From Cheiracanthium punctorium (lineage: Eukaryota > Arthropoda > Arachnida > Araneae > Cheiracanthiidae): a stretch of 64,000 bases of DNA. The notes under the pieces are model-generated. The model ran no database searches, had not been told where the DNA came from, and saw only the letters and a program-made list of their open reading frames with translations. Below, piece by piece: positions 22,346 through 33,673 of this stretch. Positions within the stretch are counted from its first letter, which is position 1, and every line of letters starts with the position of its first letter. The DNA lies in the NCBI GenBank assembly GCA_038373885.1, contig JAWZYV010017538.1:372001-436000 (forward strand), given 5' to 3'. The position numbers were made by a program, and so were the translations under genes.

Positions 22346-23865
22346 ACTTATTATATAAGTATGTCCTTGGAACGATGGGAGCGGACAGGTTAAAGTCAAT
22401 AAGATCTAAAATGTTTATTTTGAATTACCATCCTTAGTACCTAAATCTACGAAAGCTTTTTCATTTACATAATATAAACCCTCACGACATTAACCAATGT
22501 AGATGGTCATTCTAAAGAGTTTTCAAAGAATGACTTTAGAAACGAAGTGATCGGTGTCAATTGAACCCTCATGTTGAACCATTTATGTAATGTGTCGTTC
22601 TTAATGTATGCTTGTCATTCTTATTAAGAGAAAGAGATCAGTTTTGTTGTCTGCTATTGAAGCTACTTTATCTAGATACGCCACTGAATACCATTAATGT
22701 TGGTGCAAATTGCTTTTTAATTATTTCGACAATTGAACCTCAAATTTCGGTCTGATCCAGTATTTCTTCTATCTGCATTTTAAGAAGAGGCACGCAACCT
22801 TTCACTGACTGAACTGTATCGTTAGTTACAATTTATTCCACTAGCGACTTCTCAAACTATTTCCAATCCGCATTTCTGTCTCTGGAGCTGATCGATACGA
22901 TTCCATTCAGTTCTGATGACGTTTCTGCTCGACAAGTAAGCTAATCTTATTTCAGTCCCGGGGAATGCGCACTTTTTAATGTTGACTGCACAACCGACCG
23001 TTAAACGTCCCTCCGTTAAATTTCACTTGAATGACTCTGTTAACGCCCCAATAAATCTAGTGCTGGAAAATTCCAGCTGCATCATAACCGAGACTCGAAA
23101 GTTTTGTCATTTACTTTTAATCATCTATCTGAATGATTCTTTTGTAAGCACAGTTATCCACACGATATGAAAGTTAGATCGCGTATCAATTCCTGATGAG
23201 TGTTTCAGAATGTTTTATGAGAATGCATTAATATTTTTGTTGCAGCGGAATTATGTTAGTCTTGTTCTGAAAATAGTTGCTATTAAACACCGTCTTAGGT
23301 ATGGTAGCAAAATAATTAAATGTATCTTTGTATAGAATTATGTAGAATAATTTTTTGTAGTGCATCTGGGAAACTTGATTGCAGAGGCTTACACTAGTTA
23401 CAACATAGAATAAAGTCAATTTGTCAGCCTAAAAAGTAAAGTCCTAATAATATACAAATAATCTAGCTATGAGTATCATGCATATTTCATCATCAACACA
23501 CATATATCATTATACTAAATATAATAAAATCACGCCAAAATATGTTCCAATGGTTTTGCACTGGAAGTATTTTCTTAGTTTGTCCGCTATAATGTATACA
23601 AGATGACAATGAGTAAGTAAATCGGCCAGTATCGCCATCAGCATTAATGAACATCTAGGAAAAATTGAACCATTTCTAAGTTTATACATTTTTTATATGA
23701 ATAAATAGTCCTGATACAGCTTAAATATCTCTAATTATCTAAAACTTATTCTATCAAGATGTTCCCAATTGGTAATTTGACTCAATCTAAATTAGTGAAA
23801 GTCACTCCTAAGAAATGAAGTGACAACCGAAGCGTACAAGAAAGATGTGAGTTCAATCTCTGAGA
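22346..23865. other. Intron, no gene seen
   Basis: No repeats or coding motifs recognised. A 63-codon ORF at 22,979 is not supported. Confidence 0.5.
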
Positions 23866-23870
23866 GCGTA

Positions 23871-23970
23871 CCCAGCAAACACACACAGGTTCTCTGAACG
23901 TCTATTAACGTTCAGAAGACGTTTTCTGAACGTTAATAGACGTTTAGAGAACCTGCGTGTGTTTGCTGGG
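23871..23970. mobile_element. 100-bp fold-back MITE with TA target duplication
   Basis: It begins CCCAGCAAACACACACAGG and ends with the inverted match CCTGCGTGTGTTTGCTGGG. TA lies on both sides (23,869-23,870; 23,971-23,972). The arms are about 47 bases each, with GAACGTTAATAGACGTT in the stem and only GACGTT in the loop. A TA duplication is the mark of Tc1/mariner-type transposition. Confidence 0.8.
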
Positions 23971-24009
23971 TAAAGTGCAAATTACTTTTGGAAGTCGATA
24001 TTCATTATA

Positions 24010-24578
24010 CGAGAGTCGTCCGGGAAGTAAGATTCCCTAAAAGGAACAAACCATTATTACCTAGAAAATTTTATTGCTGAAGATACAGCAATATTTGAGT
24101 TACTTCTCAACAACAGAATAATTGGAACTATAATACTTGTTATTCCGTGAGATAAGTTTTTGGAATCCTGTGTCATAGAAGTCTACCGCCTGAGAATGGA
24201 GCCAGCGTGTCACAGCTGTTTGCAGTCTTCATCAGTGGAAAAGTGATACCTGGAGATGATTTTTTTCACCCTACCCATGGTATCACCCTATAACTTCGAT
24301 CTTGCTTTAAGTGACTTCACCTGAAGAAATTCTTTTCAGGGTATCACTTTTCCACTGGTGAAGACTACAAACAACTGTGGCACTCTGGCGCCTTATTCAG
24401 GCTGCAGGCTTCTATGACACTCGACTAAAAACTTACCCCACAGTATGACAAGTGTTAAAGTTCAGGTTATTCTTATGTTTTGAAAGGTAGCTGAAATATA
24501 TCTCTTGCAATAAATTTTTCCAGGTAATCATGTTTCGTTCCTTTTCATTGGCTGTGGAGAACTTCCAGATAACCCTCG
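24010..24578. mobile_element. Fold-back mariner derivative with transposase tails on both arms
   Basis: TA flanks both ends (24,008-24,009; 24,579-24,580). The left end is CGAGAGTCGTCCGGGAAGTA and the right end, inverted, CGAGGGTTATCTGGAAGT. Inward from the left end on the minus strand (about 24,100-24,215) is a mariner transposase C-terminus reading SQAVDFYDTGFQKLISR and ending VVEK plus stop. Inward from the right end on the plus strand (about 24,340-24,450) is a second, more decayed version reading IQAAGFYDTRLKTY. Both arms therefore come from the 3' end of the same element, joined head to head. Broken, no complete transposase. Confidence 0.65.
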
Positions 24579-24689
24579 TATCAAAGTGCAAATTACCAAC
24601 TTCGTACTCAAAGATAAAATTTACATATTTCGTCTTCTAGAGGGAGAATAATTGAGCTGTCATGGCTCTCCTTAAGAGGAGTGACCATT

Positions 24690-27300
24690 AGGGTGTATCA
24701 TGAAAATTTTTTTTTTGGAAAATCGAACTTTCAAGTTGATAAAAAGTTGTTATTGTCATCACATACCTATCAAAAAAAAATTTTTTGAAATCGACAAATA
24801 TTTAGGTCTCCCGTAATGACCCTGAAGTTGTCAGTTTTTTAGTCAAAACGATATTTTTTAACATTTTTTTATAAAGTATGTATAAAAAAATTAAATATTC
24901 AACAGCAAAAATGGGCAATTTCAGATAGAATCTATCAATAAAAAAATGCGTTGCGACTGAAATTGAACATTTAGATCTCCCGGAATCGTAATGAAAATCT
25001 CCAATTTTTTGTCAACTAGCCGTATTTAAGAAATGTTGAAGAATCTTTCAAATTTTCAATCATTGTATTTATAATACAGACAGTGCAGTACAGCGTTCCG
25101 AAATAGCAAGAATATTTTTGTAGGCGAATATGGGGCTCAGATTTCAAGGTGATAAAACTGTAGCTCCCCCATGACTTTGGAGATAAGGGAAGTGCAAGAC
25201 CATCACATGATTACTTGTCTCTCCTTCGTGCACCCTTCCTTTCTTTTTCAGTTTGTTTTTAGCGTTTTTTATGTACGAAACGTCCATTTAGTGAGCATTT
25301 ATGTTTTTGATTTGTGATTGAGTTCAATTTGGTTTTATTGTTTTACCATCATGAGTAGAAAAACTCATTCTTCATCAACAAGGAAAACTACTGACGATCC
25401 AATTGTCGGCCAACCTCTAGATATAAGTGATAGCAATGTTTTACCTACTAAAATTGATGTACTACGTTATTTTGAATGGGTAAGAAATCAGTTGAAGTCT
25501 GAAGGATGTCATCAACCAAAGAAAAAGGTAGTTGCAATGCGAGTGGCCCGTAAGCTAGAACAAATATGGAAGAAGACTTCTATTCCTGTTTCATCTGCAA
25601 GCAACATTGTTTTCATCATTTTAAAATTACACGAGAGATCTGAAAAGATGAAAAAGTCATCAGGGTGTAACGCAAAAAATGCCAAGAGCTTTAAAACGTC
25701 CGTTGAAAAGTTCAAAATCTGACATTGTAAATAATCTTTTTGATATTTGTTCATACAAATGTATAGATTTAGAGAAATGTTTGTGTCCAGCGCAAAGGAA
25801 GGTTCCCCAACTGGAACACAAGTTTTTAAATGATCAACGAAACCTGAGGCTTATGGTTATAGGAGGAATTGACACAGTAGAGAGTAAAAAAAAAAATCGA
25901 GAAACGTGCTAAAGGAAAAGTCCATACAATTCGAGTTAAACTGAAGTCTCCAATCAACAAATATCCTTACTTTACGACATGAAGGCATTGTTAGTGACAC
26001 TGACAGCGATTCCATTCAACAGGATTCAAGTGATGAAAGTGTTTTAGCTATAAAAAATAAAATACCAGAAAATAAAAAGGAAAATTCTAGCGTTTCAGTA
26101 AAGCAAGTCCTTCCAGTAGATCTGCCACCATTTTTCCAGAGCATGTGATCGCAGAGCAATTTCCTATAGAGCGGGACCGCAACTATCAAATGCTCTTTTA
26201 CAGGATTTAAAAGTTGTGAAACCAGAAAATCAGATGGCGGTAATTGATAAATCGAAAGTTTTTCGTGAAAGAGTGAAGTACCGTGAAATTATTGCAACTC
26301 GCACCTCAGAAATAATTTCTCTCTATTTTGATGGTCGGAAAGATGAAACTATAGTCAAAGAAAATGTACGTGGTAAATCTGTCCAGAAAACTATACAAGA
26401 AGAACACACATCTTTAGTTGAAGAACCAGGTTCAATATATCTTGTTCATGTAACTGCAGACAGTGGTTCTGGGAAAGACATTGCATCATCAATAATGAAA
26501 CACATGGAATGTAACTGCATTGATGTGACAACTATCAAAGCTCTTGGATGTGATGGTACGTCCACAAACACTGGAGTTTCTAATGGATCAGGTTGCAGAT
26601 TGGAAAAGCTACTTGCATTTGTGATGCGCTGCCTACAATTATCAAAATAAATAGACAGCGAAATCAAGATTTATTTTGAATAACCTTTACATATTCAATG
26701 TTCCCTATTTGTAACCTTTATGTGTGTGTTTATATCTTTTGTAACCTTTTTCATCTAAAGATCAAACTTTCTGATTTTTAATTTTAATACATTTTTGTTC
26801 CTCCAAAATTTTTTTCTAATGTGTAATTATTTCTAATATCACCCCTCCTCCCCCCCCCCGCAGAATAAAAAAGAAACCGAGAAACTAATAAACTAATGAA
26901 AAATTCATATACATTTTATTTGCACTGTTGCTAGAAGTTTACCAATGTAAAATATCGTCTGGAAATTTTTGAATATTTAATAAAATAGCAATGTTTTTAA
27001 ATTAGATTCCGGCCGACTAATATAGTTAATGGTACAAATGAATTTTTTTTAAGTTTGTTGTCTTTCTAAACTTCAAGTTTTTGTACTTAAAAATATAAAT
27101 ATACTTTATATTCATGCATATATATATATTTTTTAAATACACATTTTAGGTAAAAAAAGTTGAATTTCAAGTTAATTCCGGGAGACTTAAATATTTTTTG
27201 ATTTCAAAAAAAATTTTTTTTTTGATATGTGATGACAGTGACAACGTTTTATCAACTTGAAAGTTTGATTTTCCAAAAAAAATTTTTCGTGATACACCCT
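24690..27300 (+). mobile_element. DNA transposon, 2.6 kb, with ~125-bp terminal inverted repeats and 10-bp target duplication
   Basis: AGTGACCATT is repeated exactly at 24,680-24,689 and 27,301-27,310. Between them the ends are inverted, AGGGTGTATCA and TGATACACCCT, and the match runs about 125 bases inward on each side (24,690-24,815; 27,175-27,300) through CTTTCAAGTTGATAAAA and GTCTCCCG. It carries a broken transposase gene, described separately. A duplication of 9-11 bases is usual for Mutator-like elements and atypical for hAT (8) or piggyBac (TTAA). The superfamily is not resolved. Confidence 0.85.
25351..26650 (+). pseudogene. Frameshifted transposase-like gene inside the 2.6-kb transposon
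   Basis: Starts MSRKTHSSSTRK and runs open to 25,722. The reading then moves to another frame (LKRPLKSSKSDIVNNLFDIC) up to an A9 run near 25,887. It shifts again into a stretch with SDTDSDSIQQDSSDESV, and again before 26,216-26,650. The last block holds RERVKYREIIATR, ISLYFDGRKDETI and IKALGCDGTSTNTG. The D in YFDGRKD and the D in GCDGT sit where the first two catalytic acids of an RNase H-fold transposase would be, and I recognise this pairing from repeated hypothetical proteins in arthropod genomes. The C-terminal part with the last catalytic residue is missing after RLEKLL. Clearly dead. Confidence 0.65.
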
Positions 27301-27500
27301 AGTGACCATTCACTGCTCCCATTCAGTCATTCGTATGCAGGCTGCGATTTAAATCTGGGATATCGATTACGTGCTTCGGCGAATGCGGTATTGAGAAGGG
27401 CAATAAGCATGAAAAATTTCCGGAAAATGAATTCAACCTTTGACCTTAAAAGAGTTCTTTTTGCGTGTGCATGTGAATCCAGTATATTAAGAGTCCTAAG

Positions 27501-27737
27501 TTTTTGTGTGTGATTATGGCAACGCTACACTAGGGCGATCTGCCTAAGATGGGGGATGCCTTGGTAGGAGGACTTTCTAAGGGGTTCTAACGCGTATTCA
27601 CGTTACATCTGGAGAAAACCTACCAAAACTCCAGACCGTTAGCTCGACAGCCGCGCGATAGGACCCGAACCCAGGATCTTCACACTTCGGCCATCTACCA
27701 TTTTCAGTGGCATAACCACTGAGACGTGGTGGGACTT
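27501..27737 (-). mobile_element. tRNA-derived SINE (family A), minus orientation, with target duplication
   Basis: On the minus strand it reads CACCACGTCTCAGTGGTTATG (box A), TGGGTTCGGGTCCTATCGCG (box B), TAACGGTCTGGAGTTTTGG and a 3' part with TAAGGCATCC-type sequence. TTAAGAGTC(C/G)TAAG flanks it at 27,487-27,500 and 27,738-27,751, one mismatch in 14. This is the most complete copy of the family. Confidence 0.8.
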
Positions 27738-27751
27738 TTAAGAGTCGTAAG

Positions 27752-28325
27752 GTACGACTTCCTAAAAGGTAACTCTTCATACATGCATGAATGTAGAATG
27801 CGCAATGGTTGTTAATTTCTTGTAAACATGCGCTTCATGTTTTATTATTTCAAACCTATAGCAAAATTTCATTTCTGTTTTTTACTTGTGAAAAAATCCA
27901 ATTTCTAAATTATGCTTTCTGTAAGGTATGTAGATTTAAAACTAAGAAAATAAATATAAAAGCATTTATTTCTGTTTAGATCGGAGCTATATTTAAAAAT
28001 GATTGACTCATGTTTCAATGCTTTAAACAAATAATAAAAATACTCAAAAATGATGTTAATAGCTGAAGTTTGTTTAAAGCATCACCATGCTAACTTTTGT
28101 TTTCAAATGTACGTTTATTGAGTACATTACGGTTCACACACTCTAAAATACAGATTTCCACACGGTAAAGTTTTTCTTTTCTTTCATTTCGTGAAAAAAA
28201 TTGAAATGACTGCAATCGAATTTAAAATTCACACTATAACATGACATATCACCTGTATGTTTAACATAATTTTAAATTTTAGGCTTTCATCGGTCATCGT
28301 TTCAATAGTCACTCGGCTAATTGAA
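27752..28325. other. Intron, no gene seen
   Basis: AT-rich. Confidence 0.5.
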
Positions 28326-28329
28326 AATG

Positions 28330-28389
28330 TTTGTATTTTCAGTTAGCCTGTCCGTACTGAGAAACGAACAGGCGAATTGAAAATACAAA
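28330..28389. repeat. Short hairpin
   Basis: TTTGTATTTTCAGTTAGCCTG and ACGAACAGGCGAATTGAAAA form inverted arms of about 26 bases around a 9-base loop. May be a tiny MITE; no target duplication identified. Confidence 0.5.
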
Positions 28390-29221
28390 GATTGGTGGAG
28401 AATATTTTTGAAAGAATCTCCATTTTAAGAATTGTTAATAAATTATCAACTCATCTGAAGTCATTTAGGAAATGTGAGTATTAAATATCACACATTTCCT
28501 CAATCCGCTATTGAGCGTTTACTACTGCGTATGTTTGCAAATAAAAGTAAATAAAACAATGCTGCAAAGGTTATTGCTTTCTACCACAACATTAATTTAT
28601 GCGATTTATTTTGTGGTCCCTTTAAACGAGTTATAAAAGATACGTCTTTTTTTCCGATGGGACGTATTCTTTCATATGAACATCCATAACTCATGCAAAT
28701 TTTATTATGTTTAAAATAGATTAACGTCTCTAAAACACTTTTTGAATAATGACTGTATTCATAGACTCTGATGTATTAAAATTTCTTTGCATGCTCCTGT
28801 AAAAGAATCAAACATGTGCGCATATGCTATAGTGGCAGTCTGTGTGTATATATAATAGTGAGAACACGCACAGACAAAGCGAATCCAAAAACTATTTTCT
28901 CCTTCTCTGGGAAGTATTAAAAAAGCCTACACTATTTTTGGGCGATGGATTGGTATTCTGAGCCCATTCTCTCCAAAAGAGGAACCTTTCTGTCAATTAA
29001 TTAAAAAAAAATTGAAATCATTGAGAATGTGATCACTTAGAAAATATATTGAGACATTTTGATAGACAAAAAGGATTTCTTTTTTTCTCTCTTTAAAGTA
29101 AATAATAATAATAAACTGTTATGAAGCAGTTTTTGTCATAAAAAAATATGATTAATGGAATGAAATATTGCAAGGTGTTTTTTCCTCTCATACAATTACT
29201 TTTTCTCATCTTTATTTTCAG
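28390..29221. other. Intron, no gene seen
   Basis: AT-rich up to the acceptor of the 38-base ankyrin exon. Confidence 0.55.
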
Positions 29222-29259
29222 ATTTAATAGCTGCTGCTAAAATGGGAAATCTGAATAGA
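29222..29259 (+). CDS. rdgA: DGK zeta/iota-like exon 5 of window (ankyrin repeat 1, first part)
   Basis: A micro-exon of 38 bases between TTATTTTCAG and GTAAGTG. With one base from the previous exon it reads DLIAAAKMGNLNR, the entry helix of the first ankyrin repeat. The same L(I/L).AAK.GD pattern starts the ankyrin block in DGK zeta and iota. Phase 1 to phase 0. It sits almost 10 kb after the linker exon and 7 kb before the next, so an annotation pipeline could easily miss it. Confidence 0.85.
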
Positions 29260-29639
29260 GTAAGTGTATTGAACATATTTTACATTAATTTTATCGTGCT
29301 AAAACCTTTGTCAATATCCTAATGACGCTTTGCTTTTTTTCAAGTTGAATTTCTTTGATTTTTAAATAACATTCCATTTTTTATACATGCACTATAATTT
29401 TTCTAAGTGTACTATTCCACTCTGTTCGCTATTTTTAATACTATGTGGGCCATAGATGGCAAGTGAGTGATATGCTTTTCTCCGTTATGTTCTGTCAATG
29501 CAGAAAATATTTCTGTAGCTTCTTTCCTTTTGAAATGCAGCAGAATTCTCTTATAACAAGCGCGAAGGGACTGCGATATTTGCTCGTTACAATCGAGTGC
29601 TCGTAAAAAACCGGGTTCGTGGAAAAATCATGAAAATTC

Positions 29640-29640
<1 letters not shown>

Positions 29641-29731
<91 letters not shown>
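29641..29731. repeat. (TA)n microsatellite
   Basis: About 40 uninterrupted AT dinucleotides preceded by TACATACATACA. Confidence 0.95.
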
Positions 29732-29734
<3 letters not shown>

Positions 29735-31190
29735 TTAGTCAGTTTGCCTTGAACTGTCGTATTGTCCACTTCTCGTGCTACTTTTCTTCGAAGAAGACTC
29801 GAGGACCAAAACACGTCTTCATTTGCATCCCACCCCGGCTTAGAAGAAAGTTAAAAGTTCTGCTGCTCACTTATAAAAGCCTCTGAGTATGTTGAAAGCG
29901 GTTTAGGTTGAAATTCTTCATATTCGTCGTTATCGTCGCTTACATTGCCTCCAGAATATTAAAGGAATTTTCCTAAGAAAGGATTAGCTGAAATGTGCAG
30001 GTGGAATTCAACAGAAATTTTATGAATCTCAATGTTTCTCGTTATAACCGGGATTTACTCATTAAAAGCGAGTTATGTTCTTATAGACTTAACATAGTAC
30101 CAACCAAGTATTCCTGATTTCTTCGTTAAATCAGAGCTCGTCATGCCCGTAGGCAGAGGGGGGGATTTGGGTGTTAGTGCCCCCCAATGTAAAAAATTTG
30201 CCTTCTGAAAAAATATAGCGCTCCCTCAAATTTACAAAATAGATAGAATAATTTTTTGAAAATTAAAAAAGTTGAATTAAAAAATCCATTAAAAAATTAT
30301 CATTTTAAAGCTTTTAAATCCTGTTTTACAACCATTAAAATAAACAACATTATTTTATAAAAGAACCTCATTTATTGCACATCGTTGCCCCTACATCAAT
30401 CAGCATAACGGACATGATAAGCGCATTTACAAGGAAAAAGAAGCTGAAAAAAGAAGTAGCTTTAGTCCCAGATTCAGAAGCGATGCTTTACAAATGAAAA
30501 AAGAACCCCTCTTTAAAGAACCTCTGGTGGGAGGAGAAGAAAACAATTTAAAATGCAAAGCCATCCTTGGGGTATTGCCCCTCACCCAATCAAATTGCCC
30601 GACTACGGACCTGGAGCTCGTTATAAAGGAGTTCGACATTGCATCATTCCTCACAAGCTGGCAAACCCTTATCGCTCTGAAAATGATATCTTCAGTGTAA
30701 AATTTTTTCACTTCATTGCCGAGTTTTGGTAACGGAGATTAGCATCTATCTCCATGCGTAATAATAAAATCATTCACATTTCAAACATCTTTTTTTTTAG
30801 CAAACACTCATCATAATTAAGATGGTGAATAGAAAAAATAATAAAAACTACGATCAAGAAATCTAAAAACTGCATACGCTCTAAGCAGTATAACTGTTTA
30901 GACTGAAATTTCATCTTTGCTCTTAAAATTATCGATACCAAAATGAATCGGCGGATGGAATTTAAATATGTTTGATTGATCTTAATGTGTCCATTGCTTG
31001 ACCATCCAGCTAATTATTTTTAAATAGAAAATTTTGTTGAAATATTTTATGTTATGTTGAAATATTTTACGTTATGTTATGTACTCCAGTTCAGCAGAAT
31101 TCTATTGCTGAACAAACGTTGCGCTGTTTTATTTTTTTAGCACTTAAAATGGTAAAATGGCGCCATAAAATTGTTAAAATGTAAGTAAAT
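29732..31190. other. Intron, no gene supported
   Basis: A G-run repeat trace at 30,155 (CAGAGGGGGGGATTTGGG...GCCCCCC). The 94-codon minus and 68-codon plus ORFs at 30,427-30,711 overlap in opposite frames; neither has a recognisable motif. Confidence 0.4.
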
Positions 31191-31198
31191 TTGTATTG

Positions 31199-31387
31199 CC
31201 AACGCACCCTAGAGAGGAAAGCCGCGGCGCTTACTTGTGACGTCACACCGAGTAGGTAAAACAAAGCGTTTCCATTGGGTTTCCGCGCCGCGGGAGAGAG
31301 GAGAAACCCAATGGAAACGCTTTGCTTTACCTACTCGGTGTGACGTCACAAGTAAGCGCCGCGGCTTTCCTTTCTAGGGGGCGTTGG
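31199..31387. mobile_element. GC-rich fold-back element, 189 bp, with TATTG flanks
   Basis: The arms CCAACGC..CCTAGAGAGGAAAG and the inverted match CTTTCCTTTCTAGG..GCGTTGG continue through GCCGCGGCGCTTACTTGTG, GACGTCACACCGAGTAGGTA and AAAGCGTTTCCATTGGG almost without mismatch. The loop is about 20 GC-rich bases. TATTG stands on both sides (31,194-31,198; 31,388-31,392). No protein-coding content. Its composition differs sharply from the surrounding AT-rich intron. Confidence 0.75.
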
Positions 31388-31425
31388 TATTGCGCACTTC
31401 TTTTTTTTTAGTGGCAAAATATTTA

Positions 31426-31866
31426 CAGGGTGAATCTAAACTCTTGGGCAAAACTTTAAGGGGTGACAGGGCACACAATGAGGAATCGTAATCATATAGC
31501 AATCGGAAGTGAAACGCAGTTCTAACTTACCCGGTAATAATCACTTTTGGAAAAGCATTGAAGCGTCCGTCAAATTTCTTAACCAAGTTTCATAAGCAAT
31601 AGGCTCGTCTCCGAAAATTTCATCCATGAAATAAAATAAACTTTTTAAACTATCCATTTTAGTCTTCTGTTTTCGGAGAAAAATACATTATTTTCTGACA
31701 AACAATGGTCGGCAAGTGCACTGTTGTTTCAGCACTTTTCCCGAAGTGATTATTAACAGCTATACGAAGACTACGTTGCCGACCCCACATTGCTATGTGA
31801 TTCTGATTCCTTATTATGTGCCCTATTACCCCTTAAAGTTTTGTCCAAGAGTTTAGATTCACCCTG
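31426..31866. mobile_element. TA-flanked MITE, 441 bp, copy 1
   Basis: Ends CAGGGTGAATCTAAACTCTT and AAGAGTTTAGATTCACCCTG are exact inverted repeats, extended inward by GG(G/A)CAAAACTTTAAGGGGT. TA is present on both sides. The second copy is at 37,832-38,271 in the same orientation. Tc1/mariner-type by target site; no transposase. Confidence 0.88.
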
Positions 31867-31975
31867 TATAGCTCCGTTGTATTTCTTCGAAGCACATTTT
31901 CAGAGTGCTCATTCAGAGATATTGAATGTGTCAATACCGTTTTAGAAAACACTTATAAAAATTATTTTCACGCAT

Positions 31976-31976
<1 letters not shown>

Positions 31977-32008
<32 letters not shown>
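31977..32008. repeat. Poly-T tract
   Basis: About 30 consecutive T, interrupted by no other base. Confidence 0.9.
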
Positions 32009-32011
<3 letters not shown>

Positions 32012-32639
32012 CTGTAAGACAAAGTTGCTTTTGAAAGCTATCCAATTAAAAGACAGTATAATCGGATCTTTACAATTCTCACACAACGCTAACCTAGCTG
32101 CAGCAAAAGTAGAAAATTTGAACCAGCTTTGTTGATAAAGATGAAAGTTATTTTAGCTAGCACTAAAGCTCACTTATTTTAGTATTTACATGACTAGCCG
32201 CGTGCCCGTTCTTCGCACGGTAGGAAACTAATATTTTCCTAAAGTATAATCGTACCTGCGCAAAAACAAAATCTAAAAAAAAAAGTTCAAATAGTCCCTT
32301 TGTTAGTAGGACTTAACAAAAAAAAGTTCGAGTATATACTTAACAAAGTAATAAATTACATTATAATTTCTTGTCATGCGTAAAACACGGCTTTAAAAAA
32401 ATAAAAAGTCGCGAAATTCCGTTCCGTGTTCTGCGGTGTAAATTCTAAAATAGAAAGACAGACATTGAAAGAAATAAACTCGGACACGTAACTGGGATAA
32501 ATATTGACTGTTTATTGGTTTCTATATTTACAAATTCGCAGCTGTTGTACAGGGTTGATAATGAATATTTGAATTATGTGGTCATGGAAAACTGAATCCA
32601 GATAAAAAAAAAAATTCAGTTACTCAAGATAACTCAAAA

Positions 32640-33215
32640 GGCAGAAGACAAGAAGCTTTCTAAACGGAAGGCTTGAATAGTTTATGACAAAAAGTATCGT
32701 TATCCAGTGATTGAATATCTACGTTGAGATGGTAAGAGATGGCTCTTTCTGCAGACGCCTGTGAATTGTTAGTGAAGAAATGTCCTGCGTCTTCTTGTGA
32801 TAAGTTCGTATCACTTATTCGGAAAACTATGATTCTAAAGTTTTGAAGAGCTTTGAATAGTTGCTTAGAACATACTTGAATTCGAGACGTGATGGCCAGA
32901 GAAATGCTCCAGGGACTAAGCTGAAAGTTCAATTCCTTCCGAGCAGATCATACGGCAGATGATATCGTTCTTGAAAAAACAAAAGGTTGAAAATTGAAAA
33001 TATTTCCTTCCTGGATTTAGAGAACGATGCGATGGTAGGAGCTGTCTCTTCCTTCAGACGCCCGTGGGATTGTTCGGGGAAAGGTTTCAACGACTTGACT
33101 AGTTTATGACAAAAAATATCGTTATCCAGCGATTGAATATCTACAATGAGATGGTAAGAGATGGCTCTTTCTGCAGACGCCCCTTGTTAGTGAAGAAATG
33201 TGCAATGTGCAACTT
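32640..33215 (-). pseudogene. Tandem coding-like repeats, minus strand, decayed
   Basis: On the minus strand the module QASAERAISYH followed by VDIQSLDND(T/I)FCHKL appears at about 32,680-32,770 and again at 33,095-33,185. A related third piece with GRLKEETAPTIASFSK lies at about 33,010-33,070. The longest open stretch, 90 codons at 32,660-32,932, starts MNFQLSPWSISLAI. Copies are separated by frame changes and a stop, so no intact gene can be drawn. The protein family is not recognised. Similarity between copies at protein level suggests a former repeat-containing coding region. Confidence 0.35.
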
Positions 33216-33673
33216 GACGCTGCTCACAATGGACTCGCTATGGCACACAATTGGAAACGATGATCCCCGACACTTTATAATCTTGACGTCACGGAAGATG
33301 GAGATATTTGTAGTAACGTAGTCACATTAAAGTACAGTAACCGGAGAAATGTTCATGAATAAAGCTCCTGGTCTATCACTGAAGAAAAATCATTCGTTGA
33401 GACTGCAGCGTATAGACACTGAAGACTGTTTCTGAGGACTTTTAGAGCTTCCTCAGACTTCGATAGGTCTTAAAGTCGTTCATTTTTGATTGATTGAAAC
33501 ATAGTACATACAGCTGCTATTATATTTTAGTGGTGAACTATTACGACTATTGAGGAGGAAGTCTACCGAGTAGATTTAGTTTGTACTGTGAGGCATGCTG
33601 GTGCTGGGACTATTGAGCATTAAAATGTGTTTGATAAATATTGAATGGTTTTAAATTGGAGGTGTGTGGGTGA

